From Cryptomeria japonica (Eukaryota > Streptophyta > Pinopsida > Cupressales > Cupressaceae), in contig NC_081408.1 in NCBI RefSeq assembly GCF_030272615.1, forward strand, positions 202,906,191-202,970,190: a DNA stretch of 64,000 nucleotides, given 5' to 3'. A program made the position numbers and the translations under genes. Shown here piece after piece: positions 33,285 to 44,792 of the stretch. Numbering within the stretch: position 1 is the first letter of the stretch; every line of letters starts with the position of its first letter. The notes below the pieces were generated by a model. The model was not told the origin of the DNA and did no database searches. It was given only the letters and a program-made list of their open reading frames with translations.

Positions 33285-34759
33285 TGTTGGCTTTTTGGCA
33301 TTAAGTTGTCATTGATGTCAATTAGCATGATGGATATTCACATGAGTGTGAGAAGAAACAATGAAGGCCTATTGATAAGGTACACATCAGTCTAAAGGTT
33401 GGTTACTTGTTTATGATGAAGAGGTAGAATGTGAAAGTTGTCACAAACCACTAGAGGTGAATATGTGTTACTAGTATAGTGTGCTCTACTAGTCAACCGA
33501 AGAAGAAAGTTCTACTGGCAAAGGAATGTATCAGTATGAGCTTGCTGGACTGACTGTGAGTTGGTGGGCCATGTATTGATCATTGTGATGCCATGTGGAG
33601 GAGAGGTGGCAAACATGTTGTGGTCGATGAAGCCCCAACAACAGGTTTGTTGAAACAGATAATTACCATTAATGAAACAACCACAAATCATGAGATTGCA
33701 TCTGACCGTTGCTGCTCGAGGAAGAAAAAATGACAAAGGAAGACAAGGGAGTAGTTTTCACCTGTATCAATGCAATGAAAATCTTATTCAGGAAGACCTC
33801 AAAAAGGAAACAGCTGAAGCGTTTTACATGTTGATGGATTTCAAGCCAGGAGATCTTATTTGAGAATGCTATTTTTAGCAAATATGGATTGGATAATGAA
33901 AACTGCATACAAATGCATCTTTGAAGGACAAGTGATCAATCTAAGACAAGTTGGATTGGATCTCATGAAGATTGTGTTAGTAAGAGGAAACCCTAACCGC
34001 TCCAAATTTTGATTTGCTTTCTTGCGGGAAATCATGGATAAAAAGAGTAGAGCTCAAATCAAAGGTTTTTTATGTTGCTGAGAAGAGAAAGAGAAAAGAG
34101 AGAGTTTTAGTAAAAGAGAAGAATTTAATAGCCTCAAAAATAGTTACAGTGTATGTGAGCAAGCATACCAATGAGAGGATTATACTAGCATAACTATAGT
34201 TTTGCATTTGAGCCCAATCAGCAAGGTCTGATAGAGCAGGCATCATCCAAGTGTGACATAGAGTGTTGTGAGACTATGTGAGAAAGGGAGAGAAAGATAA
34301 TAGAGGCTGAGAATCAGAGAAATTAATCTCACAAGCGATAGTGTGAGATTCAGTGGAGGAGAAAAGAGTTACAGAATTCATTTGCAACAAGAAGCCTTAA
34401 TTATATTCAATTAGAATTTAAATATACATCACCAAGTTGAAGCTTGGTGCAGGGGTTGGTGCTCCTTAGGTTGGTGCCCTAAATATTTGTAACCTAGTGT
34501 TTTTCTTGTGAGGCTGTATTGGAGTAGTAGTTTCTAGCAGCATTTCTCATCAACGTTTTTCCCATATTGTATTTTCCTCGTATACCTGGTGTTATGAGTT
34601 GCATTTGTGTGTTTGATCTCTTTAGTTTTCCTTTTTGCTTTACTAGTTTGGTTTCTTAGAGATTGAGTGGTTAACTAATATTTTGAAGTTTATTTGAAAG
34701 TAAAAAAGATTTAGGAACCACTGATTCACCCCCCTCTCAGTGGTACTCTATGTTCAACA
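33285..34759 (+). repeat. El-7 5' LTR
   Basis: 1475 bp, TGTTGGCTTTTTGG to GTTCAACA, directly repeated at 40711-42398. Its last ~240 bp are repeated again at 35024-35265. It is 213 bp shorter than the 3' LTR, mostly because it lacks the block found at about 41872-42088. Confidence 0.92.
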
Positions 34760-34760
34760 A

Positions 34761-34773
34761 TCGGTATCAGAGC
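34761..34773 (+). promoter_or_regulatory. El-7 primer-binding site, first copy
   Basis: TCGGTATCAGAGC, one base from the initiator-Met tRNA site TGGTATCAGAGC, just after the LTR. A second copy lies at about 35267-35279 because of the tandem duplication. Confidence 0.88.
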
Positions 34774-34825
34774 ATAGGTTCCTGGTTATCTTTAAACCTT
34801 GGGTAGATTCTAGACTTTAAACACA

Positions 34826-35022
34826 ATGGCAAGAAATGAGTCTTCTTCCTCCAAAGCCCCCATGTTTGATGGATCTAACTATTCCTTCTAGAGTAGAAGA
34901 ATGGAGACCTATATTTCCTCTCTAGGTTTTGATGTGTGGATGTTTGTCAAGAATGGATATGATGTCCCTAGTGTTCCTCCCACTAATCTGGATGCCAAAA
35001 AGAAGTATGAGAACAATGCCAG
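34826..35022 (+). pseudogene. El-7 truncated first copy of gag start
   Basis: Starts MARNESSSSKAPMFDG and has a TAG where the second copy encodes the Trp of AFWSRRMETY. It ends at the duplication junction after about 65 codons, where it runs into LTR sequence. It is a partial duplicate and could not give a full Gag. Confidence 0.85.
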
Positions 35023-35331
35023 CATTGGAGCAGTAGTTTCTAGCAGCATTTCTCACAGAGGTTTTTCCCATATTGTATTTTCCTCGTATACTTGGTGTTG
35101 TGAGTTGCATTTGTGTGTTTGATCTCTTTATTTTTCCTTTTTGCTTTACTAGTTTGGTTGCTTAGAGATTGAGTGGTTAACTAATATTTTGAAGTTTATT
35201 TGAAAGTTAAAAAGATTTAGGAACCACTGATTCACCCCCCTCTTAGTGGTACTCTGTGTTTAACAATCGGTATCAGAGCATAGGTTCCCAGTTATCTTTA
35301 AACCTTGGGTAGATTCTAGACTTTAAACACA

Positions 35332-37410
35332 ATGGCAAGAAATGAGTCTACTTCCTCCAAAGCCCCCATGTTTGATGGATCTAACTCTGCCTTCTGGAGC
35401 AGAAGAATGGAGACCTATATTTCCTCTCTAGGTTTTGATGTGTGGATGTCTATCAAGAATGGATATGATGTCCCTAGTGTTCCTCCCATTGATCTGGATG
35501 CCAAAAAGAAGTATGAGAACAATGCCAAGGCCAACCATGCTATCTTGAGTGGGCTATTTGATAATGAGTTTGTAAAAGTCATGCACTATGTATCAGCCAA
35601 GGAGACTTGGGATAAACTACAGAGGTTGTTTGAAGGAGATGCAAAAGTAAAGGAGGCCAAGATGTAAGCACTAAGGGGTCAAATTGAAAGTATCAGGATG
35701 AAAGATGATGAAAAGGTTGCAGATTATCTTCACAAACTTGATGAAACTGTGAATACCATCAGAAGACTCAGTGAAGAGATTGCAGATGAGACTCTTGTCA
35801 AGAAGGTTCTTAGATCTCTCACACCCAAGTATGATACTAAGGTGTCTGCCACAGAAGAAGATAAGGATTTTAAGACATTTGCAATGGATGAGTTATTTTG
35901 TTCACTAACAACCTATGAGATGAGAAAAATCGATGATACTTCCTTAAGAAAAGAAGCAGCATTCAACATCACCAAAAGGGGCAAAGAAGAAACTTCTCAT
36001 AAAGAATCTAGTGAAGACTTTGATGCTGAAGTAGCAAAATTTGTTAGGAAGCTCAAGATAGGACCTAGACTATATAAAGGAAAGCTACCACTTAAATGTT
36101 TCAACTGTTGTAAGGTTGGACATGTTGCTACAAAATGCCCCCACAAGGAAACTGGTGGAGATGAGTCAAGAGAGTTCAGGAAATCTGCTGGCAAAGATAA
36201 GAGAAAGAAACACCAATCGACAAGGAAGGAGAGGCTACTAGAATCCAAACAGCCTATGTACTATTGAGGATGACACAAAAGATGAAGAAAATGCATCTAA
36301 AGATGATTACCATGAGAATGTCAGAAAAGGAAATCTCTTCATGGCACTTGGAGAACCAGTTGATGAAAATGAGGAAGAGGTGGATATTGAAGCTGAAGTG
36401 GACTTGGAGGGTGATATTATCAGTGCTCTTGAAGAATTGATTAAAACAAGAAGAGAACTCAAGAGGGTTAAGCTTGTTCTAGTAGATGAACAAGATCTCT
36501 TGAAGCAATCCCTGGATGAGTCCAGTCAAGTTATATCTGACTTGAAATTGCAGTTGGAAGAAACTAAAAGGATATGTGAAGCTACAGCCTCTGATCTGAC
36601 AAACAAAGAAAAGAAGCATCAAGAGTTGGAAGTAGAAATAATAAAGCTCAGAAGGAGCTTGAAGAAAGTAAGGAAGACATAAAAATAAGGAGCAAGTATG
36701 AAGGTAACACTGAGGCCTTAGATAAGATGTTGACCAAGCAGAAGCAATCCAAAGACACCAGTGACTTAGGCTTTGAAGAAGGTCAAAGTTAAACCCACAA
36801 AGATAAATTTGGCAAAGAAATAATGCTCACTTCTCCAATTAAAGGTGAAGAAAAGAAGACATTCAATATAGGCAAGGATACCAACAAAAAGACATATGCG
36901 GATGCTGTTGGAAACTGTCACTCAAATCGATATACAATAATGAAGCGGAGGCCACACTTCTTGTACCAACATGCAGATCCAAGGAGAAATGCAAGAATTG
37001 ACCATGAAGGATTCACTAGACTCAACAACATGAAGGGAAGACCCCCAATGAGGCAGCTCCATTAAGGACCAGGACAACCGAACCAATATGTTCCAAACTT
37101 TCATGGTTATTGTTACCAATGTAACAAATTTTGGCATAGAATAGCTGACTGTAGACTAATCAATCAACCCTTCAAGAGTTATGAAAGTAGAAATCCATTT
37201 AATGCACTTTGGGATATGAATTTTCCCTATTATAGTGCAATGAATATGGTCATAAGAGTTTTGATTGTAGAAAGAATAAACTAGTACCCTACAATAATTT
37301 TAAGGATGTTCCCTTAAATGAAAATATAAAATGCTATAACTGTCAAGGGTTTGGACACATAGCAAAGTTTTGTAGAAACTGGAAGATCAATCAGAAGAAG
37401 ACAAATATGG
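35332..37410 (+). pseudogene. gag: El-7 gag with coiled coil and multiple zinc knuckles
   Basis: Second, full-length gag start (MARNESTSSKAPMFDG). The N-terminal capsid-type domain (35332-36100) has AFWSRRMETYISSLGFDVW and YVSAKETWDKLQRLFEG, with a TAA at 35665. Knuckle 1 is CFNCCKVGHVATKC (about 36097). After a frameshift near 36250 come an acidic stretch and a coiled coil (36410-36720, DLKLQLEETKRICEATAS). Three more knuckles follow: CYQCNKFWHRIADC (about 37113), a damaged CNEYGHKSFDC (about 37240) and CYNCQGFGHIAKFC (about 37333). Frameshifts lie near 36660 and 37220. Four knuckles with a coil between them is more than the usual one in copia Gag. Confidence 0.88.
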
Positions 37411-37960
37411 ATCAAGAGACGATAACTAAACCCGAGCTCAATATAGCAGCTAACAAGAAGAAGGAGACCAAACCTGTTTGGGTTGAGAAAGAAAAGGAAA
37501 AGGAAAAATCAAGTCTCCTAGTACAGACTGCCTTACATGCTGAAAGGAAAAATCTATGGGTAGTAGATAGTGGTTTTTCAAACCACATGATTGGTGACAA
37601 AAAGAAACTCATTAAAATTGAAGACTAGAATGGTGAATCAGTAAGGCTTGGAGACAATTCTTCCATCAAAATAAAGGGAAAAGGAAGTCTAAGAATTCAT
37701 GGAAAACTAAAGGCACATGATGTGTATTATGTGGAAGACCTAAAGCACAACCTATTGAGTGCAAGTCAGATGTGTGACAAAGGTTACAAATTCACCTTTG
37801 ACTCAACCGGTTGCCAGATAAAGAAAGACAATACCGGTAAAGTTGTAGCAAAAGGAAAGAGAATAGATGGAAATATTTATAATATGAAGGAATGCTATGA
37901 GTCCCAATGTATGTTAGGATAAGTAGATGAAAGTTGGCTATGGCACCAAAGAATATGAAA
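37411..37960 (+). pseudogene. pro: El-7 aspartic protease
   Basis: A Lys/Glu-rich linker leads to NLWVVDSGFSNHMIGDKKKL. The active-site DSG (37566-37574) is intact, while the next residue is Phe where copia elements usually have Cys. A TAG near 37626 follows. The core continues through SVRLGDNSSIKIKGKGSL and DVYYVEDLKHNLLSASQM to the pre-integrase region near 37920, which has another TAA. Confidence 0.88.
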
Positions 37961-38870
37961 CATAAATTTTGATAACCTAGTTGCAGTAAGCAAAAAGGGG
38001 TATGTGAGGAATATTCCACCTATCATCAAACCGATAAACATATTTTGTGATGAATGTGTTAAAGGTAAGAAAACTAAAGTAACCTTCAGGACAAAAGAGC
38101 ACAACACCTCAAGACCACTTGAAATGGTTCATATAAATATGTGTGGTCTAACTAGGACAAGAGCACTTGCAGGTGAAAGATATTTTATGCTCTTCATTGA
38201 TGACTACTCAAGAATGATATGGGTCACCTTTCTGCAAGACAAATTAGAAGCATTTGAAATATTCAAGATCTTTCAAAAGATAGTTGAAAAAGAAAGTGGG
38301 TATAGGTTAAAGTGCCTAAGATCAGATAGGGGTAGAGAGTTTACATCAAATGAATTTGAAGATTATTATGAAAAACATATAATAAGAAGGCAAGATTCTT
38401 CTCCTAGGACACCATAGAAAAATTGTGTGGTAGAAAGGAAGAATAGGAGAGTCAAGGAGATGGAAAGAACCATGTTAAATGAGGCAAGTCTATCGGACAC
38501 ATATTGGAAAGAAGTTGTTCATACATCTACATATGCCTTAAACTAGGTTCAATTAAGAACAAACAACAAAATTACACCTAATAAGTTGTGGTATGACTGG
38601 AAGCCATCAGTCAAATACTTCAAAGTATTTGGAATCAAGTGATTTATCAAGAAAGATATGGATGGTCTAGGAGGTTTTGACTCCAGGAGTGATGAAGGAA
38701 TCTTCCTTGGTTACTCATCTAACAACAAGGTCTACATATGCTATAATAAAAGAATAAGGAGATTTGTTGAGAGTGTGCATGTAAAAGTTGATGAAGATAT
38801 GTACAAAGAATGTCAACCACATATTAACTGGTATGACAACTCGGGTGATGAAGATGATGAAGTTTAGTCA
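37961..38870 (+). pseudogene. int: El-7 integrase
   Basis: The finger region reads NINFDNLVAVSKK (first residue Asn where His belongs), then FCDECVKGKKTK. In the DDE core the first Asp is Asn (VHINMCGLTRTR, codon 38136-38138), while the second Asp (LRSDRGREF) and the Glu (NCVVERKN) remain. The C-terminal part has VKYFKVFGIK and SDEGIFLGYSSNNKVYICYN. The loss of a catalytic Asp means it could not integrate itself. Stops lie near 38416, 38544 and 38640. Confidence 0.9.
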
Positions 38871-39790
38871 GATACTGAACCAGAGGTAGCATCCAAGAAG
38901 GCCCCCAACTGGTATGTACAACTAAATCTCCCGGAAGAAGAAATTCTGGGAAATAAGAGTGATGGTGTGTAGACTAGAAGAAGACTTGCTCGGAATGATG
39001 AACAAGTCAACCAATGTCTCATGACTGAAGTGGAACCTAAAACATTCAATGAGGCTAGCAAAAGACAAGAATGGATGGATGCCATGGAAGAAGAACTGCA
39101 ATAGATTGAGAAGAAGAAGACTTGGGAATTAGTCCCTAGACCGGAAGATAAGAACATCATTGGCACTAAATGGGTCTATCAGAACAAGATGAATGAAGAA
39201 GGTAATATTGTTAGGCATAAATACATACTAGTGTGCAAAGGATACTCTCAGGTAGAGGGGATTGACTTTGAAGAAACATTTGCACCGATAGCTAGATTAG
39301 AAGCAATTAGAATGTTTCTAGCCTAATATTTCTACAAGGGCTATAAGGTATACCAAATGGATGTAAAATCTGCCTTTCTAAATGAAAATTTGGAAGAAGA
39401 AGTATATATGGACTAACCAGAAGGGTTTCTGCTATATAATGATGAGACATTTGTGTGCCAGTTGAAGAAGGCCTTGTATGGTCTAAAGAAAGCTCCTAGA
39501 GCATGTTATTCAAGATTAGATCAGTACCTAAAGGAGAATTGATTCAAAAATGGAATTATTGATAGCAATTTGTACATTAAGAAAGATGGGAGCCACATGA
39601 ATCTTGTGATTGTGTATGCAGATGAAATTATCATTGGAGGAAACAAGGACACCCTCTGCAAGGAATTTGCTGATTAGATGCAGTCAAAATTTGAGATGTC
39701 AATGCTTGGTGAATTGACTTACTTCCTTGGTTTGTAGATACTACAACAAGATAAAGAAATCTTTATCTCACAAATCAAGTATGCAAAGGA
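38871..39790 (+). pseudogene. pol: El-7 reverse transcriptase
   Basis: EPKTFNEASKRQEWMDAMEE and [17 protein letters not shown] open the domain, followed by [37 protein letters not shown] and KALYGLKKAPRACYSRLDQY. The catalytic box reads VIVYADEIIIGG (39615-39626). The second Asp of the YVDD-type motif is Glu and Val is Ala. In-frame stops (near 39103, 39325, 39414, 39540, 39676 and 39736) fit Trp or Gln codons that have decayed. Confidence 0.9.
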
Positions 39791-40530
39791 GATGTTGAAA
39801 AAATTCCAACTAAAAGATTGTAAACAGGTGACTAACAACAAATTGAGAAAGAATAATGAATCACCAGTGGTGGATCAAACTCTGTATAGATCCATGATAG
39901 GCAGTCTATTATATCTAACTACTTCAAGACTAGATATAGTTCAGGCAATATGCATGGTCGACAGATTCCAAGCTGCACCAAAGTAGTCACATATGAATGC
40001 TATTAGCAGAATTTTTAGGTACCTACAAGGGACACTCAGCTATGGTTTGTGGTATCCTAAACAAGAGGATTTTATCTTAGAAGCATACACTGATGTTGAT
40101 TGGGTAGGCTGCATTGATGATCTAAAGAGCACAAGTGGTGGTGCATTCTTTCTAGGTGACCGATTAGTCTCATGGCATAGCAAGAAGCAAGACTCAGTCT
40201 CTCTATCTACTGCTGAAGCTAGATACATTGTTGTTGCTACATGCTACTCTCAGGTGATTTGGATGAAGCACTCTCAAAGACATACAAGTGGACATCACTA
40301 ATCCTATTCTCATTAGGTGTGACAATTCAAGTGCAATCAACATAGCAAAGAATATAGTTGTGCATTCCAGAACAAAGCACATTGCTATCAAGTATCACTT
40401 TCTCAGAGAGAAGGTTGAAGGATAGGAGGTAAGGATGGATTATGTTCCTACTGGCGAACAAGTAGCATACATTTTCACCAAACCATTACCAGTAAGCACT
40501 TTTGAGTACCTCTGACACAAGTTGGGAGTT
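39791..40530 (+). pseudogene. El-7 RNase H and polyprotein end
   Basis: The linker is typical of copia (DQTLYRSMIGSLLYLTTSRL, then RIFRYLQGTLSYGLWYPK). RNase H residues are visible in EAYTDVDWVGCIDDLKSTSG and STAEARYIVVATCYSQVIW. A shift near 40270 is followed by a CDNSSAINIAKN-type segment and HFLREKVEG, and the end is FTKPLPVSTFEYL (about 40480-40515). Confidence 0.88.
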
Positions 40531-40710
40531 GTGTCATTTGTCTAGGAAGGCTTTACAAGGTTCATGGGGAGCTGATAGTAGTCAAAGGGAAAGCTTGGTA
40601 TGGATCAAAGGGGGAGTGCATAGTACCCTTTTTCATTGTGTCAAAGGGGAAGAAATGTACTGGTATAGTGTGTCTTTTGAGAAGTTGACATCAGTGCCAA
40701 AGGGGGTGAT
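40531..40710 (+). other. El-7 3' untranslated region and polypurine tract
   Basis: Noncoding. The tract AAAGGGGGTGAT (40699-40710) precedes the 3' LTR and has one T in place of the A seen in related elements. Confidence 0.85.
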
Positions 40711-42398
40711 TATTGGATCTTTGGCATTAAGTTGCCATTGATCTCAACCGGCATGATGGATATTCACATGAGTGTGAGAAGAAATATTTAAGTCCTGTCG
40801 GTAAGGTACAAATCAATCTGAAGGTTGGTTGCTTATTTATGATGAAGAGATAGAATGTGAAAGTTGTCACAAACCACTAGAGGTGAAGATGTGTTACCGT
40901 TATAGTGTACTCTACAAGAAAAGGAATGAATCGGTATGAGCTTGCTGGACTAACTATGAGTTGGTGGGCCACGTCTTGGTCATTGTGATGCCATGTGGAG
41001 TAGAGGTGGCAAACATGTTGTGGTCGGTGAAGCCCCATTGATAGGGTCATTGAAAAAGATAATCGCCATTAATGAAACAACCACAAATCATGGGATTGTA
41101 TTTGACCATTGCAGCTTGAGGAAGAAACAATGATAGAGGAATATTAGGGAGTAGTTGGTGCTTAGATCAATTCAAAGGAAATCTGATTTAGGAAGACCTC
41201 GAAAAGGAAACAGCTCAAGAATTTTACGTGTCGACGGATTTCAAGGTAGGAGATCTTATTTTAGATTGCTATTTTTAGCAAATATGGATTGAATAATGAA
41301 AAATGGATACAAATGCATCTTGGAAGGACAAGTGATCGATCTAAGATAGGTTGGATTGGATCTCAATAAGATTGTGTCGAGAAGAGGAAACCCTAACCAC
41401 TCCAAAGTTTGAATTGCTTTCTGGCAGGAAATCATGGATAAAAGAGTAGAGCTTGAATCTGAGGTTTTTGATGCTACTAAGAAGAGAAACACAAAAGAGA
41501 GAGAGTTAGTAAAAGAGAAGAATTTGATAGCCTCAGAAATAGTTGCAGTGTATGTGAGAAAGCATACCGGTGAGAGGATTCTACCAACATAACTATAGTT
41601 TTGCATTTGAGCCCAACCAACAAGATCTAGTAGAGTAGGCAACATCCAAGTATGACACAGAGTGTTCAAAGACTATGTGAGAAAGGGAGAGAAAGATAAC
41701 ATAGGCCAAGAATCAGAGAAAGCAATCTCACAACCGATAGTGTGACATTCAGTGGAGGAGAAAACACTGTCAACCAACAGTGAGTTATTTGATCAAAGAG
41801 TTGTAGAATTTATTTGCAACAAGAAGCCTTAATTGTATTCAATTAGTATTTTAATATACATCAGTAAGTTGACCTAACCCACAAATGTATTTAGCATTGA
41901 TTCTCTAATAATATATGCATTAGGAACAACAAGAATCAAAGTATCATGAAATAATGAAACATCCATCAATGATATTGTATCATGGGTTGTTAAACACAAT
42001 ATCATCTCTAGGAATATAAACATCATGTGAAGGAGAGTACAAATAAGATACACCACTTAAAGGAAAATAAATGAGAAACTATAGGAAGAAGGGATTGGCT
42101 CTTTTTGGGTTGGTGTCCTAAATCTTTGTACATTGATGGTTTTCTTGTGAGGCTGAATTGGAGCAGAAGTTTCTAGTAGTATTTCTCACCGAGGTTTTTC
42201 CCATATTGGGTTTTCCTCGTATACCTGGTGTTGTGAGTTGCATTTGTATGTTTGATCTCTTTAGTTTTCCTTTTTGCTTTACTAGTTTGGTTTCTTAGAG
42301 ATTGAGTGGTTAACTAGTATTCTAAAGTTGATTTGAAAGTCAAAAAGATTCAGGAACCACTAATTCATGCCCCTCTCAGTAGTACTTTGTGTTCAACA
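40711..42398 (+). repeat. El-7 3' LTR
   Basis: 1688 bp, starting TATTGGATCT (TG changed to TA) and ending GTTCAACA. It includes about 215 bp (roughly 41872-42088) with no counterpart in the 5' LTR. That block holds a 10-bp inverted repeat, ATGATATTGT (41969-41978) and ACAATATCAT (41996-42005). Confidence 0.9.
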
Positions 42399-43040
42399 GA
42401 GTACAAGTCAATGATTGGAAAATTGCACCATGTTGTTCACAACAGACTGGATATATCTCATGTAGTTGGTCTAGTTGCTATATTTTAGAAGAATGCAAAA
42501 GAAACACATTTGATATCAACCAAGAGGATTTTCAGATATTTGAAAGGTACTGTTGACTATGGATTATGGTATCCATATGAAGGAAACTTTGACTTGAAGG
42601 TGTATACAGATGCAAACTGGGCAGGTAATGTTGATCATAAGAAAATCACAACCGGTGGAGAATTCTTTCTTGTATGAATACTTGTTTCATGGAGTAGCAA
42701 GAGGCAGAGTTGTATATCACAGTCTACTACTAAAGTTGAGTATGTTGCAACTTATATGAATTTTACCCATGCTATCTGGATGAGGCACATTTTGGAAGGT
42801 TTCAAGATGAGGTTTACAGAACCTGTAAAGATCTTATGTGACAATACCAATGCCATAAATATTTCCAAGAACCCTATTTTGCATGCACAAACCAAACATA
42901 TTGAATTGAAGTATCATTTCTTGAGGGAAAATATACAGAGTAAAGATGTGATCTTGGAGCATGTTTCTACCAAGGAGAAGCTTGTAGATATATTTACTAA
43001 ACCTCTTCCTAAGACTACTTTTGAGTATCTTAGAAGTTAG
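42399..43040 (+). pseudogene. El-2 RNase H and polyprotein end
   Basis: It resumes with YKSMIGKLHHVVHNRLDIS after the El-7 target copy and continues with RIFRYLKGTVDYGLWYPYEG. RNase H motifs are KVYTDANWAGNVDHKKITTG, STTKVEYVATYMNFTHAIW and DNTNAINISKNPILHAQTKH. The end FTKPLPKTTFEYLRS is followed by TAG at 43038-43040. Earlier stops are near 42487 and 42676. The Glu of the usual STxEAEY motif reads Lys, so the RNase H active site is probably affected. Confidence 0.9.
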
Positions 43041-43426
43041 ATAGGGGTTGTACCCCTTTGTGAGGTGAACTAAGCATGATGTAGAGTACATCAGTCCCGG
43101 AGCTACTTGCAGAATTTCATAGCAAGATTAGTGTAGAAGTAGAGCTATTCCATAGGGGGAGCATCAAGTTGTAGGTTGTTGATGCTGAATAGTGAAATTT
43201 GACATTGCATGTTTTACTTTCAATTTGGCATTGTTATCAAAGAGGGAGAAGAACTATGTGATTTTTGGGAGATGAATTTTATGATTGATAGAAGCAAGAT
43301 GTATAGCCAGCAATATGTTGAAGACAAGGAGAGTACATGGTAAAATGTGAACCAGGATTCCTATTCACTATCACAACAATCAATGGTATTGATATTTGTA
43401 TTTTCATCAATGCCAAAGGGGGAGAT
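43041..43426 (+). other. El-2 3' untranslated region and polypurine tract
   Basis: Noncoding, with a GGGGGAG run near 43158 and the functional tract AAAGGGGGAGAT (43415-43426) next to the LTR. Confidence 0.85.
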
Positions 43427-44792
43427 TGTTGGTATTTGCATGAAGATTGCATTAATGATATGTTATGTTGTCATTAATGTCAATTAACTGGTAATGATAT
43501 TGTTGTAATGTTGTTTTGCAACTGGTAGAAAGAGCTAGTGAAGGAAACTATAACTGGTAGGTAAGTTTGTGGCATGAACTGGTATTGCTAGGTTTGGAGA
43601 GTTGAACCTGTAAACCCTACCTGTTGATTTGATAAATCCTAACCGATTAAGTTTGGTGAATTGGTTGTATTGGTTTATGATTTGATGATGAACGGTAATG
43701 ATTATGACACGTATGCTTATTGTATGAAGAGAGTTTCAAAGTGTTTTTGGCGCATTAAGGTAATGGTTTTTGTCTAGGGAATGAGCAAGTATATTACATG
43801 TAATGCAAAGCGCATGATGAGTTACTGAGTTCAATGAAGCAGTGATCAAGGAGCGGTCGAGGCTTTCTTGAATGATGTGTAAAAATTGTTATGTAATGAA
43901 ACGGTCATACTTGAACTAACTTGTTTGTAATCTCTATGAGAGAATTAGGTTTTTGTTGTGGTACCAACCTAATTGATTTGTTTATAAGGTCGATGAGTTT
44001 TTTTATTTTAAGAGTTGGCAAAGTTTCAGTTGAGTGTGTGGTTGCCGAACTAGATGATATATCTGTAGTTTGTATAAAGGCAGATAGGAGTATGAAAAGG
44101 ATCCGAACAAGCAAGTGTAGTGTTATTCAAACAAATTAGCAAACCCCTATTGTTATCTAACAACCACAATAGTAAAATCCCTTAACCAGGTAACCTCTAA
44201 CAAGATTGGTGTTAAATCCTCTAACCAGGTGGTCCATTAGCTTGGAATTCAAATCCTCCACTGAGGTTACTCCTCATAGGGTATTACTTCTAACAAGGAA
44301 TTATAGTCAATCCCTTAACAAGGTGGTCCCTTAAAGGATCTGTTATTAACACGACTTTTTGTAAAGCTTTAATAGGCTTGGCTCCTAACAAGGTGAACTC
44401 CAGAAGAGTTCAGATAGTTATCTTGTGAGTCTCATCTCACCGTGGTTTTTCCCATTTGAGATTCCATGTCAAAAATGTTTTTGTGGTTATTTTTTCTATG
44501 GTTGATTTTCTTAACTACTTAATCCACTTTCATTAGTCATGATAACCAACAACAATATGACATGAAGTTTTACTTATGTCAGTATAAGTATTTGGATGTT
44601 TATGAGTTTGAAGTTGTTTACTGTTAATCTATTGTAACAAACAACTGGTGTAACTTCACAATGATATTGCATTCATAGTTGTAAGTTTTCTTTGAGAAGT
44701 TGTTTGTGAGATTGGTGAAAGTTATTATTAGTTTTTCCATCTACTGATTCACCCCCCCCCTCTCAGTGGTTCACTAGATCCTTGTTCTTTCA
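43427..44792 (+). repeat. El-2 3' LTR
   Basis: Starts TGTTGGTATT after the purine tract. Near the end it has TGATTCACCCCC and the CTCTCAGTGG block seen in other copia LTRs here. The end is set at the CA at 44791-44792 because minus-strand El-1 integrase-linker sequence begins right after. The partner LTR is outside the window, so the end is uncertain by some bases. Confidence 0.78.

Larger units (their letters stand above)
34518..35529 (+). repeat. 506-bp tandem duplication of LTR end, primer-binding site and gag start
   Basis: Unit 1 (34518-35023) and unit 2 (35024-about 35529) each contain the last ~240 bp of the LTR, a primer-binding site, the short leader and the first ~65 gag codons. 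Unit 1 joins unit 2 at ...AATGCCAG/CATTGGAG. The copies differ at scattered sites, so the event is not recent. Confidence 0.92.
33285..42398 (+). mobile_element. El-7: copia element inserted in El-2 pol
   Basis: A full-length plus-strand copia element with target copies cagta (33280-33284) and gagta (42399-42403). It has a 5' LTR, a primer-binding site, a duplicated LTR-end/PBS/gag-start block, gag with coiled coil and several knuckles, protease, integrase, reverse transcriptase, RNase H, purine tract and 3' LTR. Catalytic residues are lost in integrase (first Asp to Asn) and reverse transcriptase (YADE), so it is inactive. Confidence 0.93.
30642..44792 (+). mobile_element. El-2: copia element, right part, carrying El-3 and El-7
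   Basis: A plus-strand Ty1/copia element whose left part lies beyond the window, left of El-3. The domain order gag, protease, integrase, reverse transcriptase, RNase H is copia type. El-3 sits inside its gag zinc knuckle and El-7 between reverse transcriptase and RNase H. Removing El-7 and one target copy rejoins Asp-Glu-Lys-Gln with Tyr-Lys-Ser-Met in frame. The 3' LTR ends near 44792, where minus-strand El-1 resumes. Confidence 0.9.

Noticed and set aside
41874-42056. Minus-strand 60-codon hydrophobic frame as a small membrane protein gene
   Set aside because: It lies in the LTR-specific extra block of El-7, is AT-rich, has no partner copy and no recognisable family.
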